A program made the position numbers and the translations under genes. From Lysinibacillus sphaericus (GTDB lineage: Bacteria > Bacillota > Bacilli > Bacillales_A > Planococcaceae): DNA of 64,000 nucleotides. The notes below the pieces were generated by a model, which saw nothing but the letters and a program-made list of their open reading frames with translations, did not search any database and was not told the DNA's origin. This document shows positions 24,297-33,360 of the stretch, one piece after another (within the stretch, counting starts at the first letter, position 1; each line of letters begins with the position of its first letter). The DNA is taken from the NCBI RefSeq assembly GCF_002982115.1, contig NZ_CP019980.1, positions 4,348,001 to 4,412,000 on the forward strand. Reading direction: 5' to 3'.

Positions 24297-25358
24297 TTAT
24301 ATATTCTGTTCCTCGTTAGCTTCCCATTTAGCAATTTCCTCTCGAACACGGGGGGCAACCTCTGTCCCGAGCAATTCGATGGCACGCATTACTTGATGAT
24401 GTGGCATTGTACTTAACGGCACATACATCATAAAACGTGTAATCCCTACATGCTTACGCAAATGAATGATTTTTTCAGCGACTGTATCTGGATCACCAAC
24501 ATACAATGCTCCTTCAAAACTCCTTGCAGCATCAAAGCTTGAACGGTCATAATAAGCCCAACCTCGCTCTTTACCAAGCTTATTCATACCAGCTTGCGTA
24601 GATGGGAAAAATGTATCTGCTGCCAATTCTCTGTTTTCCCCTATAAAACCTATCGAGTGAGAACCAACCTGAAGTTTAGATACATCATGTCCGGCACTTG
24701 CTGCTGCTTTCTTATATAACTGTACAATCGGTGCAAATTGCATAGGGCTTCCACCAATAATTGCTAGCATAAGTGGCAACCCTAGTAGGCCTGCACGGAT
24801 GGCAGAATCTTGATTTCCACCACTACCTACCCATATAGGTATAGAATTTTGAACTGGTCTTGGATACACACCTAAATTATTTATTGAAGTTCGATGTCTG
24901 CCCTGCCAAATTACTTTTTCCGATTGACGAATTTTGAGCAGCAAGTCCAAATGTTCTTCATACAATTCATCATAATCGTTCAAATTATAGCCAAACAACG
25001 GAAATGACTCAATAAAAGAACCTCTCCCCGCCATTATTTCTGCACGTCCATTTGAAATGCCATCAAGTGTGGAAAAATCTTGGAAAACGCGTACGGGATC
25101 AGCTGAAGAAAGCACAGTTACGGCACTTGTAAGTCTTATATTTTTTGTTTGCGGTGCCGCTGCCGAGAGAACCATCGCTGGAGAAGAGGCAGCATAATCC
25201 TTCCTATGATGTTCACCAACGCCAAATACATCCAGCCCTACTTGGTCCGCAAGAATAATCTCTTCGACCACTTCACGTAATCGTTGTGCATGACTAATCA
25301 CTTCACCACTATAAACATCTGGCTTCGTTTCTACAAAAGATGTAATACCAATTTCCAT
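24297..25358 (-). CDS. LLM-class flavin-dependent oxidoreductase
   Basis: A 353-residue luciferase-like monooxygenase: MEIGITSFVETKPD at the start, ADQVGLDVFGVGEHHRKDYAASSPAMVLSAAAPQTKNIRLTSAVTVLSSADPVRVFQDFSTLD, then GRAEIMAGRGSFIESFPLFGY and PRPVQNSIPIWVGSGGN, all family landmarks of the FMN/F420 TIM barrel. It is monocistronic. Substrate is unknown; many such proteins are annotated as alkanal monooxygenase-like without proof. Confidence 0.9.
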   Translation of the reverse strand: MEIGITSFVETKPDVYSGEVISHAQRLREVVEEIILADQVGLDVFGVGEHHRKDYAASSPAMVLSAAAPQTKNIRLTSAVTVLSSADPVRVFQDFSTLDGISNGRAEIMAGRGSFIESFPLFGYNLNDYDELYEEHLDLLLKIRQSEKVIWQGRHRTSINNLGVYPRPVQNSIPIWVGSGGNQDSAIRAGLLGLPLMLAIIGGSPMQFAPIVQLYKKAAASAGHDVSKLQVGSHSIGFIGENRELAADTFFPSTQAGMNKLGKERGWAYYDRSSFDAARSFEGALYVGDPDTVAEKIIHLRKHVGITRFMMYVPLSTMPHHQVMRAIELLGTEVAPRVREEIAKWEANEEQNI

Positions 25359-25445
25359 TAAAATCTCTCCTAATCTAATTAAATTGAAAGTAAAAGTAGT
25401 CAGTACCTTTATAGTAGTACTCTTTTGCTAGTAGCTATCTTACAG

Positions 25446-26669
25446 CTATCTAATCTTTACTCGACTACTTATAACCCAAAAAAGTAGAGCAAAAGCGCTC
25501 ACAGAAGCACCAAGTGAAGAAACCCCTTCCCAGCCAAAATGTGCGTATATTTGAGTCGAAGCAATTGATCCAGCTGCACTACCAATAGAATAGAAAATCA
25601 TATATCCAGCAGTAAGTCGACTCTGTGCTTCCCTACGCAATGGAAGAATCATCGTTTGATTCGTGACATGTATTGCCTGTACGGCTAAATCCAGTAGCAC
25701 AATGCCAACCACTAATGCAAATAATGATTGTTGTAAATAACTAATAAACAACCACGAAATTAACAATAGTGTTAATGCAATACCAGTAGTTCGTTGTCCA
25801 TAACCTCGATCGGCAAGTTTTCCCGCACTTGCCGCAGCTAATGCTCCCGCTACACCAACTAGACCAAATGCTCCTATTGCGCTATGAGATAGAACAATAG
25901 GCGGCGTACTAAGTGGCAACACTAGTGAAGTCCATAAAATACTGAAATCCGCAAAAATCAACATAGCTAACACAGAACGAACACGTAATGTTCTTTCTTG
26001 CCTTAACAATGTGAATGTTGATCTAATCAACTGACAATAGGTTATAGATTTCACTTCACGTTCTACATTAGGCAACACTTTAAAAAATAAACTAGCTAAC
26101 AAAAGCATGATGGTTGCAGAGACAATAAATACCGAACGCCAACCCGCCAAATCTGTTAAAATACCGGCAAAAGTCCTTGCTAGCAGTATGCCAATCACTA
26201 TTCCACTTGTTACAATGCCCACGATACGCCCTCGTTCTGAAGGAGAAGCAATGTTCGCCGCAAACGCCACGAGCGTTTGTGTAACAACTGCAAGAAGACC
26301 TACCAACGCCATACCTACAAAAAGTATTGCACTCGAAAAGGCAGTCCCTACTATAATCAGCGCTATTGTGGATAATAGCATCTGGCCAACAATAAGACGT
26401 CTTTGATTTAACAAATCTCCAAGCGGAACGAGTAATAGTAAACCGATTCCATAAAAAATCTGTGTAATAGTAATCACTAAACCAATGAAGGAATCGTCAA
26501 TACCAAAGTCATTCGATAATTGATCGAGTAATGGCTGAGCAAAATAAATATTGGCAACAGAAATTCCACAGGCAGTTGCAAACAACAATGCCATAATGCG
26601 AGACATAGATGATTGTTGTTGGCAATGAGGATTTGATTGATCCTCCATATTTGTCTCTGTTTTGAACAC
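25446..26669 (-). CDS. MFS efflux transporter (YnfM/NepI-like)
   Basis: A 12-TM MFS protein: SVANIYFAQPLLDQLSNDFGIDDSFIGLVITITQIFYGIGLLLLVPLGDLLNQRRLIVG shows motif A after TM2, and RIVGIVTSGIVIGILLARTFAGILTDLAGWRSVF the antiporter motif C in TM5. The GTG at 26669 has GGAGGGG at 5 bases; in-frame starts at 26687 and 26648 lack a properly placed site. It is divergent from a TetR gene with a shared operator, so it is probably a repressed drug or metabolite exporter. Confidence 0.87.
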   Translation of the reverse strand: MFKTETNMEDQSNPHCQQQSSMSRIMALLFATACGISVANIYFAQPLLDQLSNDFGIDDSFIGLVITITQIFYGIGLLLLVPLGDLLNQRRLIVGQMLLSTIALIIVGTAFSSAILFVGMALVGLLAVVTQTLVAFAANIASPSERGRIVGIVTSGIVIGILLARTFAGILTDLAGWRSVFIVSATIMLLLASLFFKVLPNVEREVKSITYCQLIRSTFTLLRQERTLRVRSVLAMLIFADFSILWTSLVLPLSTPPIVLSHSAIGAFGLVGVAGALAAASAGKLADRGYGQRTTGIALTLLLISWLFISYLQQSLFALVVGIVLLDLAVQAIHVTNQTMILPLRREAQSRLTAGYMIFYSIGSAAGSIASTQIYAHFGWEGVSSLGASVSAFALLFWVISSRVKIR

Positions 26670-26708
26670 ACCTACCCCTCCAATCACAATAAGTTTACAA
26701 ATATAACA

Positions 26709-26768
26709 TACCGAACGGTACGATATAATTTATTGGTAAATATAGCTTAAACACTTTTCCAATGTCAA
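26709..26768 (-). promoter_or_regulatory. MFS promoter with TetR-type operator
   Basis: On the minus strand TTGACA (26768-26763) and TATATT (26744-26739) are 18 bases apart. Just downstream of the expected start point lies TACCGAACGGTA (26709-26720), an inverted repeat of the TetR operator kind. The TetR-family gene at 26933 is the obvious ligand-responsive repressor. Confidence 0.6.
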
Positions 26769-26932
26769 TAACTTTGTTTTATAAAATAAAGTTTTGCATG
26801 AAATAAAAGGATGTGGTTTGACTAATAAAGCAGGTAATCATATAATAATTACATACTGATTGGTATTTAAAAAGAATTATCATTGCAGTATTTAAATCAT
26901 AAATAATCAAAATTTAAAGAGGAGTATTTTTA

Positions 26933-27514
26933 ATGGCAAGAACCCGTGAATTTGATGAGGATCAAGTTTTAGATGCAGCTATGCAGTTATTTTGGGAGAA
27001 AGGATATGAGGCTACCTCATTAAGTGATCTTACTTCTAGAATGGGGATTCAACGTCCTAGTATTTATTCAACTTTTGGTGATAAGAAAGAATTATTTGAA
27101 GCAGCACTTCGCAAATATACAATGACTAGGGCATCCGATATTCGGACTACTCTTCAGAGCCACTCCTCTGTAAAAGAGGCATTTACTATTTTTTTTACTG
27201 ATATCATTAATGACGAATACGCAGAAGAGCTTAGTAAAGGTTGTTTTTGTATTAATACAATGGTTGAACTAGCGCCACATGATGAGCGTTTTGAAATCTT
27301 AACCAGAGAACATCAAATGTATCTAACTGTCATCTTTCAGGAGACGATTGAACGAGGAATACAAACTGGGGAGCTAGAAGCCAACACAAACGCAAAATCT
27401 TTAGCACAAGCACTTATTGTCTCATTAATTGGTATAACGGTTATGATGAAATCTCGCCCTCAACGTTCTTTTATTGACAATGCTATCGCCACAACTCTTA
27501 CATTACTTAAGTAA
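26933..27514 (+). CDS. TetR/AcrR-family repressor
   Basis: A 193-residue TetR protein: the N-terminal HTH (DEDQVLDAAMQLFWEKGYEATSLSDLTSRMGIQRPSIYSTFGDKKELFEAAL) followed by a C-terminal ligand domain with GCFCINTMVELAPHD, a pattern of the AcrR/YhgD-like subgroup in which cysteines may sense electrophiles. GGAG lies 8 bases before the ATG. It is divergent from the MFS gene at 26669. 27515-27689 holds only a weak GCTATC/GATAGC hairpin. Confidence 0.88.
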   Translation: MARTREFDEDQVLDAAMQLFWEKGYEATSLSDLTSRMGIQRPSIYSTFGDKKELFEAALRKYTMTRASDIRTTLQSHSSVKEAFTIFFTDIINDEYAEELSKGCFCINTMVELAPHDERFEILTREHQMYLTVIFQETIERGIQTGELEANTNAKSLAQALIVSLIGITVMMKSRPQRSFIDNAIATTLTLLK

Positions 27515-27689
27515 AAAGATACAATATATAACTTTGAAAATTAGAACGTTGTAACTGAGATTAAATTCTTTTCTTTCTATGGCCACAAAGGCGCTATCCC
27601 CTGATAGCTGCCCTTGTCCCACAAAAGTCTACATGGATTTTTACGTTACATCAAACAGGCGAATTACGACATATTTAATTCATCAAAAC

Positions 27690-29111
27690 TTAATTTTTTT
27701 CTACACGCTTTCCATTAACAAAACACGATAATACTAATCCAGTAAGAGCAATAGCTGCTATAAAGAAGAAAGCATATTTTGTTCCTTCTGCAATTAACTC
27801 TAATAACGAGGCATTTTGGAACTGTTCCATATGCTTGTTTTGTCCACTAACCATTAATGTAATGGCTAAAGCAGTTCCTATTCCCCCTGCAATTTGTTGT
27901 AATGTGCTCATGACTGCGGCACCATCAGCGTATAATTCACGTGGCAACTGATTTAATCCGTTTGTTTGTGCCGGCATAATAATCATTGATATTCCTATAA
28001 AGAAGATTGTATTTGCCAAAATAATTTGCCAAACAGGTGTATGTGCGGAAATCGTAAAAATAAATAGTAAACTTGCACTGAACGTTAACAGAAAGCCCAA
28101 TGGCAAAAATTTTTTAGCTCCAAACTGATCAAAAAGTTTCCCTACTACTGGTGATAAAACAGCATTCATTGCACTACCCGGTAGAAGAATAAGACCTGCT
28201 ACTGTAGCACTGAATAGCAATGAACCTTTTAAGTACATTGGTAGCAAAATAGCGGTAGATAAAATTAACAGCATACCGCTAAACAATAGCAATGTTCCTA
28301 ACGTAAACATCGGATATTTGAACGTCCGCAAATTAATCATAGGCTGCTTCATTTTAAATTGGCGAATAGCAAATAGGATAATTGCCACTAATCCCACAAT
28401 AAAAGGTAGATATACCGTGGCTGAAGCAAATGATTTTTCTGAAACGGTACTTAAACTGTAAATGAAGCCTCCAAACCCAAGTGTTGATAAAATAATGGAG
28501 AAAACATCAATCGCTGGTTTTGTAATCGTAGATACGTTATCGATTTGCTTTAACCCAGCTATCACTAGTGCTGCGTAAAACACAAGGCTAATCCAAAAAA
28601 TATAAGACCAATTCAACGAGTCTACAATTAAACCTGCCAGTGTCGGTCCAATCGCTGGTGCTGTTGTAATAACAAGACCCATCAAGCCCATAACCGCTCC
28701 TCGTTTATGAATTGGAAAAATTAACAAAATGACATTCATCATCAAAGGTAGAATAATACCTGTTCCAAATGCTTGAATAATACGACCTATTAATAAAATC
28801 GGAAAGTTTGGCGCTAAAGCTGCTAAAATCGTCCCCAAAATCGAAAAAATTAATGAACCCACAACTAACTGTTTTGTTGAAAACCATTGAATAAGAAGAG
28901 ATGAAACAGGTACTAAAATACCAATTGTTAATAAATAGCCAGTAGTCAGCCACTGTGCAGTTGCAGCTGACACTGCAAAATCAGCCATAATATTGGTCAG
29001 TGCCATATTTAAAGCTGTCTCACTAAACAGTCCTATAAAAGCCGCAAACATAAGTACAAAAGCCATGCTTTTAGGTTTATGTACTGGCACAACTTGCATT
29101 GATGAAGCCAT
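27690..29111 (-). CDS. lmrB: DHA2-family (14 TM) multidrug exporter, LmrB-like
   Basis: About 473 residues with 14 predicted membrane segments: ETALNMALTNIMADFAVSAATAQWLTTGYLLTIGILVPVSSLLIQWFSTKQLVVG (TM1 to motif A) and GLMGLVITTAPAIGPTLAGLIVDSLNWSYIFW (motif C). The ATG at 29111 follows AAAGGAAG by 6 bases. It is downstream of a TetR gene of the LmrA/YxaF type, and a TAGACCGGTCTA palindrome precedes it, the same order as lmrA-lmrB of B. subtilis. The symbol is by arrangement and family, not by alignment. Confidence 0.82.
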   Translation of the reverse strand: MASSMQVVPVHKPKSMAFVLMFAAFIGLFSETALNMALTNIMADFAVSAATAQWLTTGYLLTIGILVPVSSLLIQWFSTKQLVVGSLIFSILGTILAALAPNFPILLIGRIIQAFGTGIILPLMMNVILLIFPIHKRGAVMGLMGLVITTAPAIGPTLAGLIVDSLNWSYIFWISLVFYAALVIAGLKQIDNVSTITKPAIDVFSIILSTLGFGGFIYSLSTVSEKSFASATVYLPFIVGLVAIILFAIRQFKMKQPMINLRTFKYPMFTLGTLLLFSGMLLILSTAILLPMYLKGSLLFSATVAGLILLPGSAMNAVLSPVVGKLFDQFGAKKFLPLGFLLTFSASLLFIFTISAHTPVWQIILANTIFFIGISMIIMPAQTNGLNQLPRELYADGAAVMSTLQQIAGGIGTALAITLMVSGQNKHMEQFQNASLLELIAEGTKYAFFFIAAIALTGLVLSCFVNGKRVEKN

Positions 29112-29142
29112 AAAATACTTCCTTTCTTTCTCCATGATTAAT

Positions 29143-29154
29143 TAGACCGGTCTA
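29143..29154. promoter_or_regulatory. LmrA/YxaF-type operator before lmrB
   Basis: TAGACCGGTCTA is a perfect 12-base palindrome in the 70-base gap between the two genes. Its right half plus flank (CGGTCTAyATAATA) recurs at 29791-29803 upstream of the TetR gene, so both promoters appear to be bound by the same repressor. Confidence 0.65.
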
Positions 29155-29182
29155 TATAATATTAACAAAAGAAAGACCCTTT

Positions 29183-29761
29183 TTACTTTGAAAGCAATAA
29201 AGGGATCATTTTGTTAATTTGAATTAAAGGTTCACTCGATTTTTTTGTTACACATAATGTAATGCCGCCTTCAATTAATGCACTTATTGTTCTGCTAATT
29301 AAGAAAGCACGCTCCTCACTATATCCACTAACTTTTAATTTCTCAAAGTAAAGATTTCCCCAAATTTCAAAGGTTTCTTCACAAGCCTGACGTAAATTCT
29401 CATTTACAAATGCTGTTTCCATTGCGAGTAATCCCATTGGAACATTTTTCAATTTAGATATTGGATCGATGTCATGAAAAATTCCCGAAATATTTTCTAT
29501 ATGGAATTGAAATGCCTTAGCTGGATCATCATAAGCTGCTAAATTTTGCTCTATTTCTGCTGCAATTCTTGTTGCCGATAAGTTAATCGCTTCAACAGCT
29601 AATTGTTCCTTACCATTAGGAAAATGATAATATAAAGAGCCTTTAGGGGCCCCACTCTCTTGAATAATTTGACTCAAGCCAGTAGCATGGTATCCTTTCA
29701 AATGAAAAAGCTCTGTTGCAGCTTCCAAAATTTTTTCGCGAGATGATTTTTTGCTAGACAT
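29183..29761 (-). CDS. lmrA: TetR-family repressor, LmrA/YxaF type
   Basis: A 192-residue regulator: SREKILEAATELFHLKGYHATGLSQIIQESGAPKGSLYYHFPNGKEQLAVEAI is the LmrA/YxaF HTH (PKGSLYYHFPxGKEQLA is diagnostic). The rest is the paired C-terminal domain. It is first in the operon with an autoregulatory half-palindrome upstream (29787-29803). It likely derepresses the exporter in response to drugs. Confidence 0.82.
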   Translation of the reverse strand: MSSKKSSREKILEAATELFHLKGYHATGLSQIIQESGAPKGSLYYHFPNGKEQLAVEAINLSATRIAAEIEQNLAAYDDPAKAFQFHIENISGIFHDIDPISKLKNVPMGLLAMETAFVNENLRQACEETFEIWGNLYFEKLKVSGYSEERAFLISRTISALIEGGITLCVTKKSSEPLIQINKMIPLLLSK

Positions 29762-29786
29762 AGGCTGTACCTCCCTTAAAATTATA

Positions 29787-29803
29787 ACGAACGGTCTACA
29801 TAA
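29787..29803. promoter_or_regulatory. Second LmrA-type operator (imperfect)
   Basis: ACGAACGGTCTACATAA shares the right half of the 29143 palindrome. It lies about 30 bases upstream of the TetR start and suggests autorepression. Confidence 0.5.
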
Positions 29804-29870
29804 TAATATAAGTCTTTTTGAATGTTGTCAATTTGATTAATGCTGAATTTCACAAAGAAGCACTCCAAAT

Positions 29871-30257
29871 TTAGAGCATGTCTACAATTTCTTTGGCAAT
29901 TTCATCAAGTTCTTCTGCGATTTCATTTTGCGTAGGGGTTTGGGCAACTCTTATTAAATACTGTTTAAACTGAACTTGCGACTCTACAGGTAATTTAATA
30001 ACCAAAAAATGCAAAATAAACCACTTCCAGTTATCATCATTTGAAGATAATATCGCTTGCACATGAGAGACAATTTCCTTAGGGAAAGTTAATAGTATCT
30101 CCACCACGCCAGAAGCAACAGGCCAGTTCATATCTTGCGTATATTCGAGGAGGTCTGGCAGTAAAGGTTCTAATACATTTCTATCTAATTTTTTTAGTTT
30201 TTCAACCTTATCAACATCGTATATATTTAAAGGGAGATAATCTTCATACCCTTCCAA
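29871..30257 (-). CDS. DUF5071 family protein
   Basis: The TTG at 30257 has AAGGAGG at 8 bases; a GTG at 30290 in frame lacks one. The product (YEDYLPLNIYDVDKVEKLKKLDRNVLEPLLPDLLEYTQDMNWPVASGVVEILL...) has the LLxWxQDMNWPVA segment typical of DUF5071, an all-helical HEAT-like small protein of unknown role, often found in toxin-immunity regions. It precedes a small membrane protein gene on the same strand. Confidence 0.8.
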   Translation of the reverse strand: MEGYEDYLPLNIYDVDKVEKLKKLDRNVLEPLLPDLLEYTQDMNWPVASGVVEILLTFPKEIVSHVQAILSSNDDNWKWFILHFLVIKLPVESQVQFKQYLIRVAQTPTQNEIAEELDEIAKEIVDML

Positions 30258-30302
30258 ATCCAGCACCTCCTTGTTTTCCTTGGTTAACACTCTATTAAAA
30301 AA

Positions 30303-30662
30303 CTACGCTACATTAGTAGGACCTTGCTTACTAAGCAATCTTATAAATAACTGACCTAGAATATAGATACTTGAGACAAATATCATAGCACCGTTTTTGC
30401 CAAAAGGTTTAAACCAACTGCCATCATCCAATATAAAAAAATGACCCAATACTAATGAAATAACGAGCATCATAATATTTAAACTAAAAAACAAAGGTAA
30501 ATTGATTTTTCTCGTTAATAGACCTATAACGACTATGCACACTATAAATATAGGAAATAAGAAATCCGCGTCCTCACTATTAAGATAAAAATGATATTCA
30601 TAAAAATAAAAGAAAAATGGAACTGGAAATAAAGACATTATACTAATAATAAATTTTTTCAT
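30303..30662 (-). CDS. Small membrane protein (4 TM), unknown
   Basis: A 119-residue protein with about four hydrophobic helices (starting FIISIMSLFPVPFFFYFY, then FLFPIFIVCIVVIGLL, FFSLNIMMLVISLVLGHFF, GAMIFVSSIYILGQLFI). ATG with GAGG at 9 bases. It lies just upstream of the DUF5071 gene and may be co-transcribed. No family is recognised. Confidence 0.65.
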   Translation of the reverse strand: MKKFIISIMSLFPVPFFFYFYEYHFYLNSEDADFLFPIFIVCIVVIGLLTRKINLPLFFSLNIMMLVISLVLGHFFILDDGSWFKPFGKNGAMIFVSSIYILGQLFIRLLSKQGPTNVA

Positions 30663-30745
30663 TTATATAAACCTCACTATATTGAACAAATAAGGAAATC
30701 AATATTTAGTGTAATTTTACACCAAAAATTGGTTTTTTCATATAT

Positions 30746-30939
30746 TTAATAATTCTTATTTAAGACTCTATTATGTGATTCTCTACCCTCTTTTCTACTT
30801 ACTTTAGGCAAAAATAAAATGCTGACAATCCACCCTAAATACAAAGGGTATTTTAATATTTCATTTGTTGAATACCCTAATAAATAAGGTAAATGATTAT
30901 ACCGGTTATATACAATCCCAATCCTATTTTGTTCAACAT
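30746..30939 (-). pseudogene. Small two-TM membrane protein gene with frameshift
   Basis: An ATG at 30939 with AGGGG at 6 bases encodes MLNKIGLGLYITGIIIYLIY and then meets a stop. In the next frame the text continues smoothly as LLGYSTNEILKYPLYLGWIVSILFLPKVSRK. Joined, they make a normal two-helix membrane protein of about 60 residues. A single-base indel (or a sequence error) near 30880 is the simplest explanation; the other open frame, from a GTG at 30946, has an unconvincing start. Confidence 0.5.
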
Positions 30940-31144
30940 AAGTCACCCCTTCTTTTCAAGAACAAAATGTTTTGTTAATTATAACACTGCCTTTATTATA
31001 CCATTTATTTACATATATTAATTTATGCAATATTGCTCACATAGCATTTTATTTAGATAACCGTTCGTTCAATAATTGCTTACAGTTGTCCGTTTTTTAC
31101 GTTTGTGTTATAAAAAACTAAAAATAGAGTAGGAGGAGATTATC

Positions 31145-31486
31145 ATCAAATTAAGAGAAGAATACACTTGTCCGTTAGAATTAGTACAAGATATGATCAA
31201 AGGAAAATGGAAATGTATTATTATTTGGCGATTACGGCTTGGACCCACATCTCCATCTAAACTAAGACGGGATATTAAAGGAATCACTGAAAAAATGCTG
31301 TTAGAACAATTAAAAGAACTAATGGATTTTCAATTAGTCGATAAAGAGGAATACCTTTCCACATATCCACTACGAGTGGAATATAGCTTAAGTACAAAAG
31401 GAAAAGAAGTATTAAAATCATTAGAAATTATGCAGCGATTAGGTATTCAATATCTCGAGGAGAAACAAATAATAGGTAGTCGTTAA
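31145..31486 (+). CDS. HxlR-family regulator with apparent ATC start
   Basis: The protein KLREEYTCPLELVQDMIKGKWKCIIIWRLRLGPTSPSKLRRDIKGITEKMLLEQLKEL is a complete HxlR winged helix, including the conserved N-terminal Cys. The codon where ATG is expected (31145-31147) is ATC, 8 bases after a perfect AGGAGG. ATC/ATT lie just before it and no ATG, GTG or TTG. The first ATG (31193) would lose 16 residues including the redox Cys. Either a rare start codon is used or the gene is impaired. It precedes the PEBP lipoprotein gene. Confidence 0.7.
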   Translation: MKLREEYTCPLELVQDMIKGKWKCIIIWRLRLGPTSPSKLRRDIKGITEKMLLEQLKELMDFQLVDKEEYLSTYPLRVEYSLSTKGKEVLKSLEIMQRLGIQYLEEKQIIGSR

Positions 31487-31577
31487 ATAGAGTACCCTTA
31501 CAAAAAAGTGGGTAATTTACGATAGTTTTTTCTCCATGTTATCATGACCTCAACAACAACATATGGAGGTAATAACC

Positions 31578-32198
31578 ATGAAGAAAAAATTTATACTATT
31601 CCTATCCATCCTTTCACTGTTAGCTATAGGTATACTAGCTGGATGCAGTAATCTAAATAAAAATACTACTGAATCCACAAAAGAAAAATCATTTGTCGTA
31701 ACGAGTACTGGTATAGTAGATGGCGTTATTCAAGATCAATATGGACAACTAGGAGATTCCTTTAACGAGCATGGCATGCCGACTTATTCATTACCATTAA
31801 AGTTTGAAAATGCACCAAAAGAAACTGTGTCATATGCGTTAGTTTTAGAAGATAAAGACGCTTTCCCTATTAGCCAAGGGTTCTCTTGGATTCATTGGAC
31901 AGCAGCTAATATTCAAAAAGATGAACTGAAAGAAAACGAAAGTCAAACAGCGACTGATTTTGTCCAAGGCGTAAATAGTTGGATAAGTCCTCAAGGAGGT
32001 AGCCAAAGTACAGAACTCTCTAGCTTTTACGGGGGGATGGCTCCGCCCGATAAACCTCATACTTACGAGATTCATGTCTATGCATTAGATACGACCGTCG
32101 ATTTAGAAAATGGATTTTTACTGAATGAACTCTATCATGCTATCGAAGGGCATGTGTTAGCTGACTACACTTTAAAGGGTACTTACCCAAATAAGTAA
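31578..32198 (+). CDS. PEBP-family (YbhB/YbcL) lipoprotein
   Basis: ATG at 31578 with GGAGG at 8 bases. The N-terminus is a lipoprotein signal ending LAGC near residue 22. The mature domain (PTYSLPLKFENAPKETVSYALVLEDKDAFPISQGFSWIHWTAANI...GGMAPPDKPHTYEIHVYALD) is the YbhB/YbcL Raf-kinase-inhibitor-like fold with the conserved PPD and H-x-Y motifs. Most YbhB proteins are cytosolic; this one is membrane-anchored outside. The HxlR gene upstream is a likely regulator. Confidence 0.87.
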   Translation: MKKKFILFLSILSLLAIGILAGCSNLNKNTTESTKEKSFVVTSTGIVDGVIQDQYGQLGDSFNEHGMPTYSLPLKFENAPKETVSYALVLEDKDAFPISQGFSWIHWTAANIQKDELKENESQTATDFVQGVNSWISPQGGSQSTELSSFYGGMAPPDKPHTYEIHVYALDTTVDLENGFLLNELYHAIEGHVLADYTLKGTYPNK

Positions 32199-32248
32199 TT
32201 ACTTATTATCCTAATTTATCTCAACATTATCTCAATTTAATTTCAAAT

Positions 32249-32292
32249 AAGTCCGGGACTGTTCGATTTTTTGAGTCTCTGGACTTTTTTCT
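32249..32292 (+). terminator. Terminator after PEBP lipoprotein
   Basis: AAGTCC and GGACTT close a hairpin with an extra inner ACT/AGT pairing, followed by TTTTT. The rest of 32199-32511 holds no gene. Confidence 0.65.
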
Positions 32293-32511
32293 TTGCTCCT
32301 AGTAACATTGTTTTAAGAACAAATTGATTTGATTTTCTACGTTAAATCACTGAAACTTTAGCCAGCTATAGCAACAATTTAGACAAAAAGAGCTTGGCTA
32401 ATAATTTTTTTGTTTTCATTACTGAAACAATATAGGATATACTTTTATAGTCCTGTTATTGGCACGTAAAATAGAAAGTTAATTTCAAGAAAGTTTTATT
32501 GGAGGTTTATT

Positions 32512-32775
32512 ATGAATTACAGAATTATTAACAAACAAGTATTTGAACAAGCACAGCTTCGTTCGGTTTCAGATGTACCATTCACCGAAGAAGAACTTCA
32601 ACATGGGATGAAAATTGCCGTCTCTAAAGCAGATGATACTTTAGCTTTATATTTACTAGATATCGAAGGTCATAGAAAATTTGAAGTTCGTTGGGACGAT
32701 TCATCTGAAATTTTCAACGGTTGGTATTCAGCATGGGATAATTTCTCTTGGTGCCTAGATGTAGTAAGCAAATAA
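32512..32775 (+). CDS. Hypothetical protein (87 aa)
   Basis: GGAGG lies 7 bases before the ATG. The acidic soluble protein contains FTEEELQHGMKIAVSKADDTLALYLLDIEGHRKFEVRWDDSSEIFNGWYSAWDNFSWCLDVV, with several aromatics toward the end. It is monocistronic by spacing. I do not recognise a family. Its codon use and ribosome site support a real gene. Confidence 0.65.
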   Translation: MNYRIINKQVFEQAQLRSVSDVPFTEEELQHGMKIAVSKADDTLALYLLDIEGHRKFEVRWDDSSEIFNGWYSAWDNFSWCLDVVSK

Positions 32776-32940
32776 ATAGCCTTGTGGAATAATATCAACT
32801 AGAAACGAACATTCTTTTGTTTTCAGTTGATATTATTTTATTTAAACTAGTATTTCTACTTTAGAATAAAGGGTTTCTCATTAAACTATTTAGTAGCAGC
32901 ATTTGCAACTCATAAACAACAAATTTCTTGAAGGACTGAT

Positions 32941-33207
32941 ATGATGAAATTTTTTAAGAAGATTACATTTATCCATCCTATAAGAAAGTACATACATGTC
33001 CTACTAATCATTTTCATGTTTGCTCTTGTCGTTCCTGCTGGATTCAATCCACTGTATTTAAATTTAATCATGGTCCTTTTTGGACTCGTCATATTAAATC
33101 GTGGTTTTGATTACAAAGGAACGGACACTAAAGCTTATTACAAATGTTTGTATATGGGCGTAGCGATGTGTTTATTATTTATTGTTTTATTTACAAAAAA
33201 TGGATAA
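32941..33207 (+). CDS. Small membrane protein (88 aa)
   Basis: Two adjacent ATGs (32941, 32944) follow AAGGA by 5 or 8 bases. The protein has three hydrophobic helices (YIHVLLIIFMFALVVPAGF, LYLNLIMVLFGLVIL, YMGVAMCLLFIVLF) and a charged loop GFDYKGTDTKAYYK. It resembles small integral membrane proteins of Bacillus with no known role. Confidence 0.65.
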   Translation: MMKFFKKITFIHPIRKYIHVLLIIFMFALVVPAGFNPLYLNLIMVLFGLVILNRGFDYKGTDTKAYYKCLYMGVAMCLLFIVLFTKNG

Positions 33208-33360
33208 AATACGTTACGCATGCCTCTCACTTTCCGATAGTCAGCAATGCACAGAAGATGCTTTTCTTTCATTCGTTAGAAAAAATACTTTAACTCCCTG
33301 TCCCTTTGTATAATTCATACGCAATTTGAACATATATGGAGTAACAAGGGAGGAATGAAC

